Source: Fodinibacter sp963834965 (GTDB lineage: Bacteria; Actinomycetota; Actinomycetes; Actinomycetales; Dermatophilaceae). From it: 64,000 bases of DNA. The stretch lies in contig CAWIEI010000035.1 of assembly GCA_963834965.1 (NCBI GenBank), positions 62,001-126,000 of the forward strand. The letters are read 5' to 3'. The position numbers were made by a program, and so were the translations under genes. The notes under the pieces are model-generated. The model had not been told where the DNA came from and made no database searches. It saw only the letters and a list, made by a program, of their open reading frames with translations. The first letter of the stretch is position 1. Each line of letters opens with the position of its first letter. Shown one piece after another: positions 25,384 to 33,454 of the stretch.

Positions 25384-26211
25384 TCAGAACCGGCCGTAGC
25401 CGCTGACGCCGGAGAAGATCGCGCGCTCGCGGGTGACGGTGCCGGGCTTGGCCGCGTCGATCATCATGCCCGGGCCGGTGTAGATGCCGACGTGGTAGGC
25501 CGGCGAGCCGAAGAACACCAGGTCGCCCGGCTTGGGGTTGCTGACCGAGGTGGCCGCCCGCTGCTGGGCCGAGGCCGTGCGCGGGATGGAGATGCCGGCC
25601 TTGCGGTAGACGTACGAGGTCAGCCCCGAGCAGTCGAAGCCGGACGGGGTGGAGCCGCCGTAGACGTAGGGGATGCCGAGCAGGCCACGGGCGATGTTGA
25701 CGATGCCGCTCGCCGACTGGGCCGGGTTGCTGTAGCGCTTCGCGCTACGGCTGGCCGGTGCCGGGGAGTTCGTGGAGCCGGTGCGGTTCGCGATGGCCCG
25801 GGTGACCTGGGTCGCCGCGGGCTGCACCTTCGGCTTCGGCTTGGGCTTGGGCTTCGGCTTGGCGACAGCCTTGACACCGTTGACGCCGACCTGCTCGACG
25901 GCGACCGGGGCGGCCGCCGCGGGGGCGACCACGGCCGGGGCGAGCGCGAGCGCAGCCGGGACGGCGGTCGGGGTGCTCACCTCGGCGCCGGGCGCCGCAG
26001 CTGCCGTCGTCGTGGTCTTGGTGGAGGCGCGGTGCACAGGCGCGGCCTGGGCAGGGAGCGCGAAGGCTGCGACCAGACCGCCAGAGGCGGCCAGGACCGC
26101 GGAGGCCTTGACGCTGGTCTCGCCGGCACTCTTGACGATCGTCGAGAGCTCGGCCACGGGGTTGTAACGAACGGCGTTGCGATGCCGCCCGGAGCGGGTG
26201 TCATTGAGCAC
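25384..26211 (-). CDS. Secreted NlpC/P60 peptidoglycan endopeptidase
   Basis: 275 residues. A signal peptide (about residues 30-58, ending LPAQAAP) is followed by an Ala/Pro/Thr-rich stretch, the linker EQVGVNGVKAVAKPKPKPK (about 106-128), and a C-terminal NlpC/P60 domain (160-275). Cys194 in GFDCSGLTSYVY and His240 in AYHVGIYTG are the catalytic pair; KPGDLVFF is also typical. It should cut stem-peptide bonds in the cell wall, as RipA-type enzymes do. The long leader carries a c-di-AMP riboswitch, linking expression to wall/osmotic state. The GTG at 26211 has GAGAGG upstream. The secreted protein encoded next shares the linker. Confidence 0.93.
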   Translation of the reverse strand: MLNDTRSGRHRNAVRYNPVAELSTIVKSAGETSVKASAVLAASGGLVAAFALPAQAAPVHRASTKTTTTAAAAPGAEVSTPTAVPAALALAPAVVAPAAAAPVAVEQVGVNGVKAVAKPKPKPKPKPKVQPAATQVTRAIANRTGSTNSPAPASRSAKRYSNPAQSASGIVNIARGLLGIPYVYGGSTPSGFDCSGLTSYVYRKAGISIPRTASAQQRAATSVSNPKPGDLVFFGSPAYHVGIYTGPGMMIDAAKPGTVTRERAIFSGVSGYGRF

Positions 26212-26220
26212 AGGAGAAAC

Positions 26221-26410
26221 CTCTCAGTGCCTACGGGGTGAGCTGTCGGGTTCGGGCTGAGGTTGCCCGGCCGGCGACGGTCGAGAGGACCGGCGGCGAC
26301 TTAACCCCAAGGAGACCGATGGTGCTGGGCTCCGGATGTGGTTCCCCCGCTCCTGCCGGGCGGTGGTGCGCGTTGACCTCTGCGGTGGTGGCAGGACTCG
26401 GCGTCCACCA
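26221..26410 (-). ncRNA. ydaO/yuaA-type c-di-AMP riboswitch
   Basis: The minus-strand leader contains the blocks that mark ydaO riboswitches, in order: GCCGAGTCCTGCC near the 5' end, CGGGGGAACCAC, CTTGGGGTTAAGTC, then GAACCCGACAGCTCACC and CCGTAGGCACTGAGAGG just before the gene. In actinobacteria this class lies upstream of cell-wall hydrolases and is an off switch that binds c-di-AMP. The 3' boundary abuts the ribosome site. The 5' boundary is approximate. Recognised by eye without covariance scoring. Confidence 0.88.
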
Positions 26411-26442
26411 GGAGGACCCGCCCAGGGGAGGCGAGCGGGACG

Positions 26443-26473
26443 AACCTAACACGACCAACTGGGAAAGTCACAA
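26443..26473 (-). promoter_or_regulatory. Probable promoter of the riboswitch-NlpC transcript
   Basis: On the minus strand TTGTGA (26468-26473) and TTAGGT (26444-26449) are 18 bases apart, fitting -35 and -10 elements. They lie about 35 bases upstream of the riboswitch 5' end. The remaining bases to 26554 show no other signal. Confidence 0.5.
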
Positions 26474-26554
26474 AAGGGTCACGGGGAAATTGCCGAGGGC
26501 CGCCCACCATGCGGTGAGCGGCCCTCGGGTCACCCTGTCAGAGGGGACTGGAGG

Positions 26555-27382
26555 TCAGGGGTTGACCGTGACGTGCACGTGGTCGAAGTGGTTCGCGGTC
26601 GGTGACCCGCGGTCCGCCATCGGCTTCCAGCCGATGGTGGGGTCCCAGTAGCGCTGGCGCCAGATGAGGTACTTCACGTTGAACTGGCCGACGTGCGCCT
26701 GCACCCAGGCGGCGATGCCGTCGCCCTGGGACTTGCTCGAGATCATGAAGTCGATGGCCTGGTGGGAGCTGTGCTCACCGGCGTTGGCCCGGTAGCCACC
26801 GATGGTGCCGAGGTGGAAGATCGAGTCGACCGCGGAGCAGAGCCGCTCGCCGTTGTTGTTCACGCCGATGCTCGCGCACCGGCCGGAGATGCTCGTGCTG
26901 TACGACGCCTTGGGCGCGGCGGCCGCCGACCCGCCGGACGACTTCGCGGCCTTGGCTGCCTGGGGGACGGGCTTCGGCCTGGGCTTGGGCTTCGGCTTGG
27001 CGACGGCCTTGACGCCGGAGACGCCGACCTGCTCGGGGGCGATCGGTGCCGCACCCTCGGGAGCCGAGACCGCCGGCGCGACGGCGCCGCGGACGAAGGA
27101 GCGCGAGGCGGCCGGCGCGTCGGCGCGCGGAGCCGAGGTGGTGGCGGCGGGCACGGCGAGGGCGAGAGCGGTCGGGCTGGCGTCGACGGGCAGCGCGAGC
27201 GCGACGGCAGCGCCGGCGAGCACGCCGACGGCGGCGACGGCCTTCGCGGCCCACGTGACGCTGACGCGCGAGAAGCCGTCCGGGAGACGACGTACGGGGC
27301 CGGCAGCGCGGCGTCGACCGGGAGTCTGAGGAGGTGACACGAGGAGGTGGAGCCTTCCGGAGCGGGTAGGGATCCCCGACAC
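26555..27382 (-). CDS. Secreted M15-like (ARB_07466-type) putative wall peptidase
   Basis: 275 residues. A hydrophobic export segment (about residues 45-68) precedes an Ala/Pro-rich stretch, the linker EQVGVSGVKAVAKPKPKPRPK, and a C-terminal domain of about 110 residues. That domain has HSSHQAIDFMI and HFDHVHVTV, the H...D...H-x-H arrangement of zinc D-Ala-D-Ala carboxypeptidase-like folds. I recall this type as an uncharacterised secreted actinobacterial domain. The linker is nearly identical to that of the NlpC/P60 protein. The GTG start at 27382 is uncertain; a GTG about 18 codons later is possible. No riboswitch was recognised upstream. Confidence 0.78.
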   Translation of the reverse strand: MSGIPTRSGRLHLLVSPPQTPGRRRAAGPVRRLPDGFSRVSVTWAAKAVAAVGVLAGAAVALALPVDASPTALALAVPAATTSAPRADAPAASRSFVRGAVAPAVSAPEGAAPIAPEQVGVSGVKAVAKPKPKPRPKPVPQAAKAAKSSGGSAAAAPKASYSTSISGRCASIGVNNNGERLCSAVDSIFHLGTIGGYRANAGEHSSHQAIDFMISSKSQGDGIAAWVQAHVGQFNVKYLIWRQRYWDPTIGWKPMADRGSPTANHFDHVHVTVNP

Positions 27383-27575
27383 CGTAGCGGGCTGCGTCGC
27401 CCGAAGTCACATTCCGGTAACGGCGGATTTCCCTCGCAGCCACCTGGCGGCCGTCGGTTCCGGGGCCCTGACCAGCACGGATGCCGGTCGCCGCCGGCCG
27501 CCGTGGACGCGCTGGACAGCGACGCGGGTCACAGGCGGTGCGGGCGGCATCCGGCCGGGGCCGGCGGCGGGGCGC

Positions 27576-28274
27576 TCAGGTGGCCTGGACGAAGACGTGC
27601 GAGGCGATGTCGTCGGGCAGGGAGACCCCCGAGGACTCCTCGGCGCCGTCGCGGCAGGCGATGACCCGCACGCCCTCGCGGCGCACCCGCGCGGGCTGGC
27701 CCGGCATCAGGCCGGCAGCCGTGAGCAGGCCCAGCGCCTCGGAGTCGACCTGCACCGGCTCACCGATGCGACGGACGACGACGGTGGCGGGCTCGGCGAC
27801 GGCGATGACGTCGAGGGTGGTGAGCCCGTAGCGGAAGTCGGCCAGCTCGGTGAGGTCACCCAGCTCGTCCAGGCCCGGGATCGGGTTGCCGTAGGGCGAC
27901 TCGGCGTGGTCGGGCAGCATCGCCAGGATCTTGCGCTCGACGCGCTCGGACATCACGTGCTCCCACCGGCACGCCTCGTCGTGCACGAACTCCCACTCGA
28001 GCCCGATGACGTCGCGCAGCAGCCGCTCGGCGATCCGGTGCTTGCGCATCACCCGGGTCGCGAGGGTGCGGCCGTGCTCGCTGAGCTCGAGATGCCGGTC
28101 GCCGGCGACCTGCAGCAGGCCGTCGCGCTCCATGCGCGCCACCGTCTGCGAGACGGTGGGACCGGAGTGGCCGAGCCGCTCGGCGATGCGGGCGCGCAGC
28201 GGCGTGATGCCCTCCTCCTCGAGCTCGAAGATGGTGCGGAGGTACATCTCCGTGGTGTCGATGAGGTCCGTCAC
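27576..28274 (-). CDS. DtxR/IdeR-family iron-dependent repressor
   Basis: 232 residues, the length of IdeR/DtxR. The N-terminal winged helix is DLIDTTEMYLRTIFELEEEG then RIAERLGHSGPTVSQTVARMERDGLL. The dimerisation and metal-site region has MRKHRIAERLL, HDEACRWEHVMSERVE and GNPIPG, with the Cys/Glu/His ligands of metal site 2 in ACRWEH. The C-terminal FeoA/SH3-like domain is present (EPVQVDSEALGLLTAAGLMPG). With Fe(II) bound it should repress iron-uptake genes; a Mn-responsive role is the alternative. TAGGCT lies seven bases before GTG 28274 (leaderless). Iron-uptake targets are not in this window. Confidence 0.95.
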   Translation of the reverse strand: MTDLIDTTEMYLRTIFELEEEGITPLRARIAERLGHSGPTVSQTVARMERDGLLQVAGDRHLELSEHGRTLATRVMRKHRIAERLLRDVIGLEWEFVHDEACRWEHVMSERVERKILAMLPDHAESPYGNPIPGLDELGDLTELADFRYGLTTLDVIAVAEPATVVVRRIGEPVQVDSEALGLLTAAGLMPGQPARVRREGVRVIACRDGAEESSGVSLPDDIASHVFVQAT

Positions 28275-28321
28275 GCAGGCAAGCCTACGTTTACCCGCCG
28301 ACTCGCGGGATGCCGTTCTGC

Positions 28322-29560
28322 TCACGGCGCAGCGGGTCGGCTCTCGTCCAGGGCCGCCGCGGAGCGCCGGCGGGGGTCGTACTCGGGCACCCAGCGGGCC
28401 AGCCAGGCCCCGCCGACGAGGGTGAGCAGGCCGACCGCAACACTCGCCGCGCCGATGGTGGCGACCGCGGCGACAGCGCCCACCACCAGCGCCGCGCCGT
28501 TGTGGCCGACCAGCGAGATCAGCCGCCACACCCCGAGGAAGGGCGCACGACCGGCGGTCGGGGCGGCATCCGCGCCCAGCGTCATCACGATGCCCGAGCC
28601 GAGGCCGTTGCCGACGCCCATGAGCAGGGCCAGCGCCCCCACGCCGGCGAGGGTGGTGGTGAAGGGAAGGGCGAGCAGGCCGAGGCCGAGCAGCAGGGTC
28701 ACCGGCACGGCGACCCAGACCCGCCCCTTGCGGTCCATGACGGTGCCGGCCGGGTAGAACAGCACCACCTCGACGAGCGCGGCCGCGGCGAAGACGAGCG
28801 AGGTCTGGGCGGCGGTGAGCCCGATGTGCTCGGCCCACAGCGGCACCACGACGACCCGCGAGGACCGGGCCAGCCCGATGGCGAGCACCCCCAGCCCCAC
28901 CGTCAACAGCACCCGACGGTTCTGCCGCACCACCTGCTTCACCGGCACGCGCACGTGCTGCGCGGAGAGCTGCTCGTGGTGGGCGCCGAGGTCAGGGGTG
29001 GCCAGGGCCAGACCCGCCGCCAGCAGGCCCGCGACGACGGCCACCGAAAACGCCGCCTGTGGGCCCCACCGGGCGACGACCGGCGCCCCGATGAGCGGCC
29101 CGACGAACAGCCCGATGCGGGTGACCCCACCCAGGGTCGACATCGCCCGGGCCCGCACGGCCACGGGGGCCGCGGCCGTCAGGTAGCTCTGCCGGGCCAG
29201 CAGGAAGATCGCGCCCGTGGGGCCCATCAGGCAGACGGCGACGCCGAGCACCCACAGCGACGGCGCGACGAGAGCGAGCGCGCACGCGGCGGCATCCAGC
29301 GCGCCGGCGGCCACCAGGGCACGACGCTCGCCGATCCGCTCCACGAGCATGCCGGCGGGCACGGCGGCCGCGAACTCCGACGCCGCGGTGAGGCCGACGA
29401 ACAGGGCCGCCAGGCCGACGGAGGCACCGAGCCCGCGGGCGCTCAGTGCCACGACCGGGAGCACGGCGCCGGCGCCGACCGACCAGAGCACCGAGGGCCC
29501 GAACGCGGGCACCGCGATGCGTCGCAGCGAGAACTGTTCGTCCTCCTCCACCTGCGCCAC
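28322..29560 (-). CDS. MFS transporter
   Basis: About 412 residues, twelve hydrophobic segments. MFS motifs: GMLVERIGERRALVAAG in loop 2-3 and AGTVMDRKGRVWVAV in the second half. Probably an exporter of the drug-efflux type. GTG at 29560 was preferred for its GGAGG five bases upstream; an ATG-like frame start at 29641 adds 27 residues without a good site. A long palindromic operator lies about 110 bases upstream, shared with the divergent hotdog gene, so a regulator encoded elsewhere may control it. Confidence 0.88.
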   Translation of the reverse strand: MAQVEEDEQFSLRRIAVPAFGPSVLWSVGAGAVLPVVALSARGLGASVGLAALFVGLTAASEFAAAVPAGMLVERIGERRALVAAGALDAAACALALVAPSLWVLGVAVCLMGPTGAIFLLARQSYLTAAAPVAVRARAMSTLGGVTRIGLFVGPLIGAPVVARWGPQAAFSVAVVAGLLAAGLALATPDLGAHHEQLSAQHVRVPVKQVVRQNRRVLLTVGLGVLAIGLARSSRVVVVPLWAEHIGLTAAQTSLVFAAAALVEVVLFYPAGTVMDRKGRVWVAVPVTLLLGLGLLALPFTTTLAGVGALALLMGVGNGLGSGIVMTLGADAAPTAGRAPFLGVWRLISLVGHNGAALVVGAVAAVATIGAASVAVGLLTLVGGAWLARWVPEYDPRRRSAAALDESRPAAP

Positions 29561-29658
29561 TCCCACCTCCCGGTCCCAGCTTTCCCGCCCGGTGCGGGAA
29601 GCCCGTCCTTCGCACCCCAACCGTTCCCCTGCGAAGCCCAACCTTCCGGTGCGAACCC

Positions 29659-29697
29659 GCGGCGGGTGACTATCTTGACGTCAAGATAACCCGCCGC
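29659..29697. promoter_or_regulatory. Nested palindromic operator between divergent genes
   Basis: An 18-bp perfect palindrome TATCTTGACGTCAAGATA (29671-29688) lies inside a second inverted pair, GCGGCGGGT (29659-29667) and ACCCGCCGC (29689-29697), the arms offset by GAC on one side. It is strikingly AT-rich for this DNA. CTTGA-N2-TCAAG palindromes are typical of MarR/PecS-type dimers (family knowledge); no such regulator gene is adjacent. The TAGGTT -10 of the hotdog gene starts 14 bases beyond it. Confidence 0.75.
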
Positions 29698-29722
29698 AGA
29701 CCACCATGGGTAGGTTGGCGAC

Positions 29723-30451
29723 GTGGAGATCAGCATCCCGCACCGCTACTGCGGGCCCCCGGAGTCCGGCAACGGTGGCTGGGTCTGCGGCACGGTCGCG
29801 GCGCACGTGCCGACCACCGCGGCGCGCCCGGCCGTCACCGTACGGCTGGCGAGCCCGCCCCCGCTCGACCGGCCGATGGCGCTCGAGGCCGAGCCGGCCG
29901 ACGGCGTCGTGCTGGTGCGCCTGCTCGACCGCGGGCACCTGGTCGCGAGCGGCACGGCATCCGGCGAGCTTGTCGAGGATGTGCCGCCGACGGTGACCCT
30001 GCAGCAGGCCCGCGCCGCGGAGGCGCGCTTCGAAGGGCTGGCCGACCACCCGTTCCCCACCTGCTTCGCCTGTGGCACCGGCCGCGAGCCGGGCGACGGC
30101 CTGTGCCTGCGCCCCGGCCCGCTCGGCGACGGCACCGGCCGGTATGCAGCCACGTGGGTGCCGGACGAGGCGACCGGGCCGCTGGTCTGGGCCGCGCTCG
30201 ACTGCCCCGGCGGCTGGTCGGCCGGCATCGCGGGGCGCCCCATGGTGCTCGGCACGATGACCGCCCGGGTGCTCGCACTGCCGGCGGTGGGCGAGCCGCA
30301 CGTCGTCCTCGCCTGGCAGCGCGGCGCCGAGGGGCGCAAGCACCACTCCGGCTCGGCCCTGTTCTCGCCCGGCGGCGAGCTGCTGGCCCGTGCCGAGGCG
30401 ACCTGGATCGCCGTCGACCCCACCAGCATCCGACCCAAGGACCTCTCATGA
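29723..30451 (+). CDS. Hotdog/thioesterase-like hypothetical protein with CxxCG motif
   Basis: 242 residues. The sequence reads as two hotdog-like halves: an N-terminal one (PHRYCGPPESGNGGWVCG, VTVRLASPPPLDRPM) and a C-terminal one (ATWVPDEATGPLVWAALDCPGGWSAG, RPMVLGTMTARVLALPAVGE). Between them sits CFACGTGREPGDGL, a Cys pair often seen in this actinobacterial family. Thioesterase activity is plausible but unproven. GTG at 29723 has TAGGTT six bases upstream (leaderless). The stop overlaps the ATG of the SDR gene. Confidence 0.7.
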   Translation: MEISIPHRYCGPPESGNGGWVCGTVAAHVPTTAARPAVTVRLASPPPLDRPMALEAEPADGVVLVRLLDRGHLVASGTASGELVEDVPPTVTLQQARAAEARFEGLADHPFPTCFACGTGREPGDGLCLRPGPLGDGTGRYAATWVPDEATGPLVWAALDCPGGWSAGIAGRPMVLGTMTARVLALPAVGEPHVVLAWQRGAEGRKHHSGSALFSPGGELLARAEATWIAVDPTSIRPKDLS

Positions 30452-31221
30452 CTGTTTCCCCCACCGCCCCCGCACCTGGCGACCGGGTCGCCGTCGTCAC
30501 CGGCGCGAGCAGCGGCATCGGGGCCGCGACGGCGCGGCTGCTCGCCGCGCAGGGCTTCCGGGTCGTGTGTGCGGCCCGGCGGGCCGAGCGGGTCGAGGCG
30601 CTGGCCGCCGAGATCGGCGGCGTGGCGGTGGCCTGCGACGTCACCCGCGACGACGACGTCGCCCGGCTCGTGGCCGCGGCCGGTGAGCGGGTGCACGTGC
30701 TGGTCAACAACGCGGGCGGCGCCCTCGGGCTGGAGCCGGTGGCACAGGCCGACGTCGAGCTGTGGCAGCAGATGTACGCCACCAACGTGCTGGGCACCGT
30801 GCGGGTCACCAAGGCCCTGCTGCCGGCGCTGGTCGCGGCCGACGGCGAGGGCGTCGTGGTCAACGTCGGCTCGATCGCCGGGTTCCTCGCCTACGAGGGC
30901 GGCGGTGGCTACACGGTGGCCAAGCACGGCGTGCACGTGATGACCGAGACCCTGCGCCTCGAGCTCGTCGACCAGCCGGTGCGCATCACGTTGGTGGCGC
31001 CGGGGATGGTGCGCACCGAGGAGTTCTCGCTCACCCGGTTCGCCGGTGACCAGGAGCGGGCGGATGCTGTGTACGCCGGGGTGCCGCAGCCGCTGGTGGC
31101 CGAGGACGTCGCCGACGCCATCGTCTGGATGGCGACCCGTCCGGCACACGTCAACATCGACCTGCTGGTGGTCAAGCCGCGGGTGCAGGCGGCCCCCCAC
31201 AAGGTGCACCGCGAGCCGTAG
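30448..31221 (+). CDS. Short-chain dehydrogenase/reductase (SDR)
   Basis: 257 residues. The cofactor-binding motif VVTGASSGIGAAT (TGxxxGxG) is at about residues 17-29, followed by NNAGG (about residue 88) and the catalytic Ser in VNVGSIAGF. The usual Tyr-x-x-x-Lys appears as YTVAKHGV. An Arg at the end of strand 2 (CAARRAERVEAL) suggests NADP(H). It is similar to the YdfG-type serine/3-hydroxy acid dehydrogenases. Translation is coupled to the hotdog gene (ATGA), suggesting a two-step reaction on a shared thioester or hydroxy-acid substrate (inference). A long hairpin follows. Confidence 0.92.
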   Translation: MTVSPTAPAPGDRVAVVTGASSGIGAATARLLAAQGFRVVCAARRAERVEALAAEIGGVAVACDVTRDDDVARLVAAAGERVHVLVNNAGGALGLEPVAQADVELWQQMYATNVLGTVRVTKALLPALVAADGEGVVVNVGSIAGFLAYEGGGGYTVAKHGVHVMTETLRLELVDQPVRITLVAPGMVRTEEFSLTRFAGDQERADAVYAGVPQPLVAEDVADAIVWMATRPAHVNIDLLVVKPRVQAAPHKVHREP

Positions 31222-31258
31222 CCCAGCCCGTCCGCACTCTCCTGGGCTGCCCCGACTC

Positions 31259-31332
31259 CGACTTCGTGCGATCTACACACGGTTCTCACCGTCCGCACCG
31301 TGCGAGAACCGTGTGTAAATCGCACGAGGTCG
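31259..31332. terminator. Long 29-bp hairpin between converging genes
   Basis: Arms at 31259-31287 and 31304-31332 pair over 29 positions with one G-U and one mismatch; the loop is 16 bases. The outer arm reads CGACTTCGTGCGA and the inner part ACACACGGTTCTC. It separates the SDR and pdxH genes, which converge, so it can end both transcripts. It resembles the hairpin at 40529 in its outer sequence. Confidence 0.85.
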
Positions 31333-31346
31333 GGAGTGCCCCGGGG

Positions 31347-32060
31347 CTAGGGCTGGCGGCGGGAGACCTCCCACGAGGTGGCGTCGCCGAGGTCGCCCTC
31401 ACCCGTGCGGATGAACACCAGTCGGTCGTGCAGCCGGTTGCGCCGGCCGGCCCAGAACTCGACCTCGTCGGGAACGACCCGGAAGCCGCCCCAGAAGTCG
31501 GGCACCGGCACGTCGTCGTCGCCCCCGTGGTCGGGGAAGGCCGCCGCCCGCGCCGCGTACTGGGCCTCGAGCTCGCGCCGCGAGCCGATCGGCTCGGACT
31601 GCCGCGAGGCCCACGCCGAGATGCGCGACGCCCAGGGCCGTGAGTCGAAGTACTGCTCGACCTCTTCACGCTCGACCTCGATCGCCGTGCCGCGGAAGCG
31701 GATCGCGCGGTACATGGCCGGCCAGGTCAGGGATGCCGCCACGGCCGAGTTCCTGGTGAGCTCGCGCCCCTTGGTCGACGTCAGGGCGGTGACGAAGCCC
31801 GGGCCGCGCTCGTCGAAGAAGCGCATCAGCACGGTGCGCACATTCGGCCGCCCGTTGCCGTCGACCGTCGCGACGGAGATCGCCAGCGGCTCGAAGACGT
31901 CGCGGCTCACCTCCGCCCGGGCGACGGCCTCGTCGACCCAGGCCCGGGCCTGCGCGTAGGGCGTCTCGAGCAGCGCCTGCTCGGTGAGGCCGTCACCGTC
32001 GTAGTCGACGCGCGCGGCTGCCGCTCGCCTGGTGCCCCCGTCGATCCCTGCGTCGCTCAT
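31347..32060 (-). CDS. pdxH: Pyridoxamine 5'-phosphate oxidase PdxH
   Basis: 237 residues. Family signatures: YDGDGLTEQ near the start, NGRPNVRTVLMRFFDERGPGFVT (FMN binding), SRPWASRISAWASRQSEPI in the middle and the C-terminal EFWAGRRNRLHDRLVF with the substrate-binding Arg and His. It oxidises pyridoxine/pyridoxamine phosphate to PLP using FMN and O2. TACGAT lies six bases before ATG 32060 with no ribosome site, so the mRNA is probably leaderless. It serves serC and other PLP enzymes, but is not in an operon with them. Confidence 0.96.
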   Translation of the reverse strand: MSDAGIDGGTRRAAAARVDYDGDGLTEQALLETPYAQARAWVDEAVARAEVSRDVFEPLAISVATVDGNGRPNVRTVLMRFFDERGPGFVTALTSTKGRELTRNSAVAASLTWPAMYRAIRFRGTAIEVEREEVEQYFDSRPWASRISAWASRQSEPIGSRRELEAQYAARAAAFPDHGGDDDVPVPDFWGGFRVVPDEVEFWAGRRNRLHDRLVFIRTGEGDLGDATSWEVSRRQP

Positions 32061-32109
32061 CGTCGGATCGTATGTCGCGTGAGGTCGGCCCGGGCCGCCC
32101 CGTCGAACC

Positions 32110-33390
32110 TCAGGCGGTGGGGTGGCGGGCGTCGTAGCGCAGGAAACCCGGCTGGCGCAGCGAGAGCAGCCCGATGGCGACGATGCACGCGATGCCGCCG
32201 CACACCGCCGTCCACCCCTCGCCGACCCGCTCGGCCACCGCACCGCCGAGCAGCTCGCCGACCCGCGGCCCACCGGCCACCACCACGATGAAGACCCCCT
32301 GCAGGCGCCCGCGCATCCGGTCAGGTGCGGCCGACTGCAGGATCGTCGTGCGGAAGACGGCGCTCACGGCATCCGCCGCGCCCGCGAAGGCCATGGCGAA
32401 CAGCGCTCCCCAGAGCGCCTGGGTCGGGGTGAGCCAGCCGTTGGCACCGAGCAGGGCCACCCCGAGGCCGATGATGCCCACGCCCCAGCCGACGATGCTC
32501 ACCATGATCGCCAGGCCCTGCCGGCGCACCGACCCGAGTCGCCCCGACGTCAGCGTCGCCAGGACGGCCCCGAGCGCGGCGGCGGCGTAGAGGTAGCCCA
32601 CCGTGCTCGCACCGCCCCCGAGGATGACGGCGCCCGCGGCCGGGAACAGCACCCGTGGCTGGGCCAGCAGCATCGCGGCGATGTCGGCCACGAACGTCAT
32701 CCGCACGTTCGGCGCGCCGCGCAGGAACCGGAAGCCGTCGAGCACCGACGCCAGCCCGGCCCGGGTCGCCTCGCCCGCCTCGTGCGGCTCGGGCGGCAGC
32801 GGCTGCAGGCGCCACAGCCCCCACAGCGCCGCCATCGTGACCAGGGCGTCAGTGGTGTAGGCCGCCCCGAAACCGCCCCACGAGACGAGCAGCCCGGCCA
32901 TCAGCGGGCCGACCATCATCGCCGTCGACATCGCGAAGACGCCGAGCGCGTTCGCCGCCGGCAGCTGCTCACGCTGCAGGATCCGCGGGTAGATGCTCTG
33001 CCGAGCCGGTGAGCTGACCCCGAACGCACCGTTCCACACGGCCACCAGCACGTAGAGCACCCAGACGTTCTCGTTGCCGAGCCAGGCCTGCAGCGCGCAG
33101 GCCATCGACGTCCCCCACGCCACCAGGTTGGCGACCAGGGCCACGAGCCGCCGGTCGTGGTGGTCGGACAGCGAGCCCCCGTAGAGGCCGAACGCCACCA
33201 GGGGCACCAGCGCGAAGAACCCCACGAGCCCGACCGCCGCGGTCGAGCCGGTGATGTCGTAGACCTGCAGCCCGATCGCGACCACGGCCATCTGCGAGCC
33301 GACGTTCGAGAGGGTGAACCCGGCATACAGCCGCCGGTACGCCGGGTTCACCCGCAGCGGGGTGAGGTCCGGCAGGTTGGCGCGCAGCAC
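32110..33390 (-). CDS. MFS transporter (EntS/MFS_3-like)
   Basis: 426 residues, about eleven or twelve helices. The start LTPLRVNPAYRRLYAGFTLSNVGSQMAVVAIGLQVYDITGST is the typical opening of the MFS_3 group that includes the enterobactin exporter EntS. GGSLSDHHDRRLVAL is the loop 2-3 motif. FGVSSPARQSIYPRIL (conserved ARQ segment) also fits. The substrate is unknown; siderophore export is only a family association. GTG at 33390 is preceded by CACAAT at six bases. Divergent from the NYN-LOTUS gene. Confidence 0.88.
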   Translation of the reverse strand: MLRANLPDLTPLRVNPAYRRLYAGFTLSNVGSQMAVVAIGLQVYDITGSTAAVGLVGFFALVPLVAFGLYGGSLSDHHDRRLVALVANLVAWGTSMACALQAWLGNENVWVLYVLVAVWNGAFGVSSPARQSIYPRILQREQLPAANALGVFAMSTAMMVGPLMAGLLVSWGGFGAAYTTDALVTMAALWGLWRLQPLPPEPHEAGEATRAGLASVLDGFRFLRGAPNVRMTFVADIAAMLLAQPRVLFPAAGAVILGGGASTVGYLYAAAALGAVLATLTSGRLGSVRRQGLAIMVSIVGWGVGIIGLGVALLGANGWLTPTQALWGALFAMAFAGAADAVSAVFRTTILQSAAPDRMRGRLQGVFIVVVAGGPRVGELLGGAVAERVGEGWTAVCGGIACIVAIGLLSLRQPGFLRYDARHPTA

Positions 33391-33454
33391 CCGGCGATTG
33401 TGCCCGAGCGTGCCGGCCCGCCGGTGGGCAGTGGTGCGGGCATAGGGTCCGACC

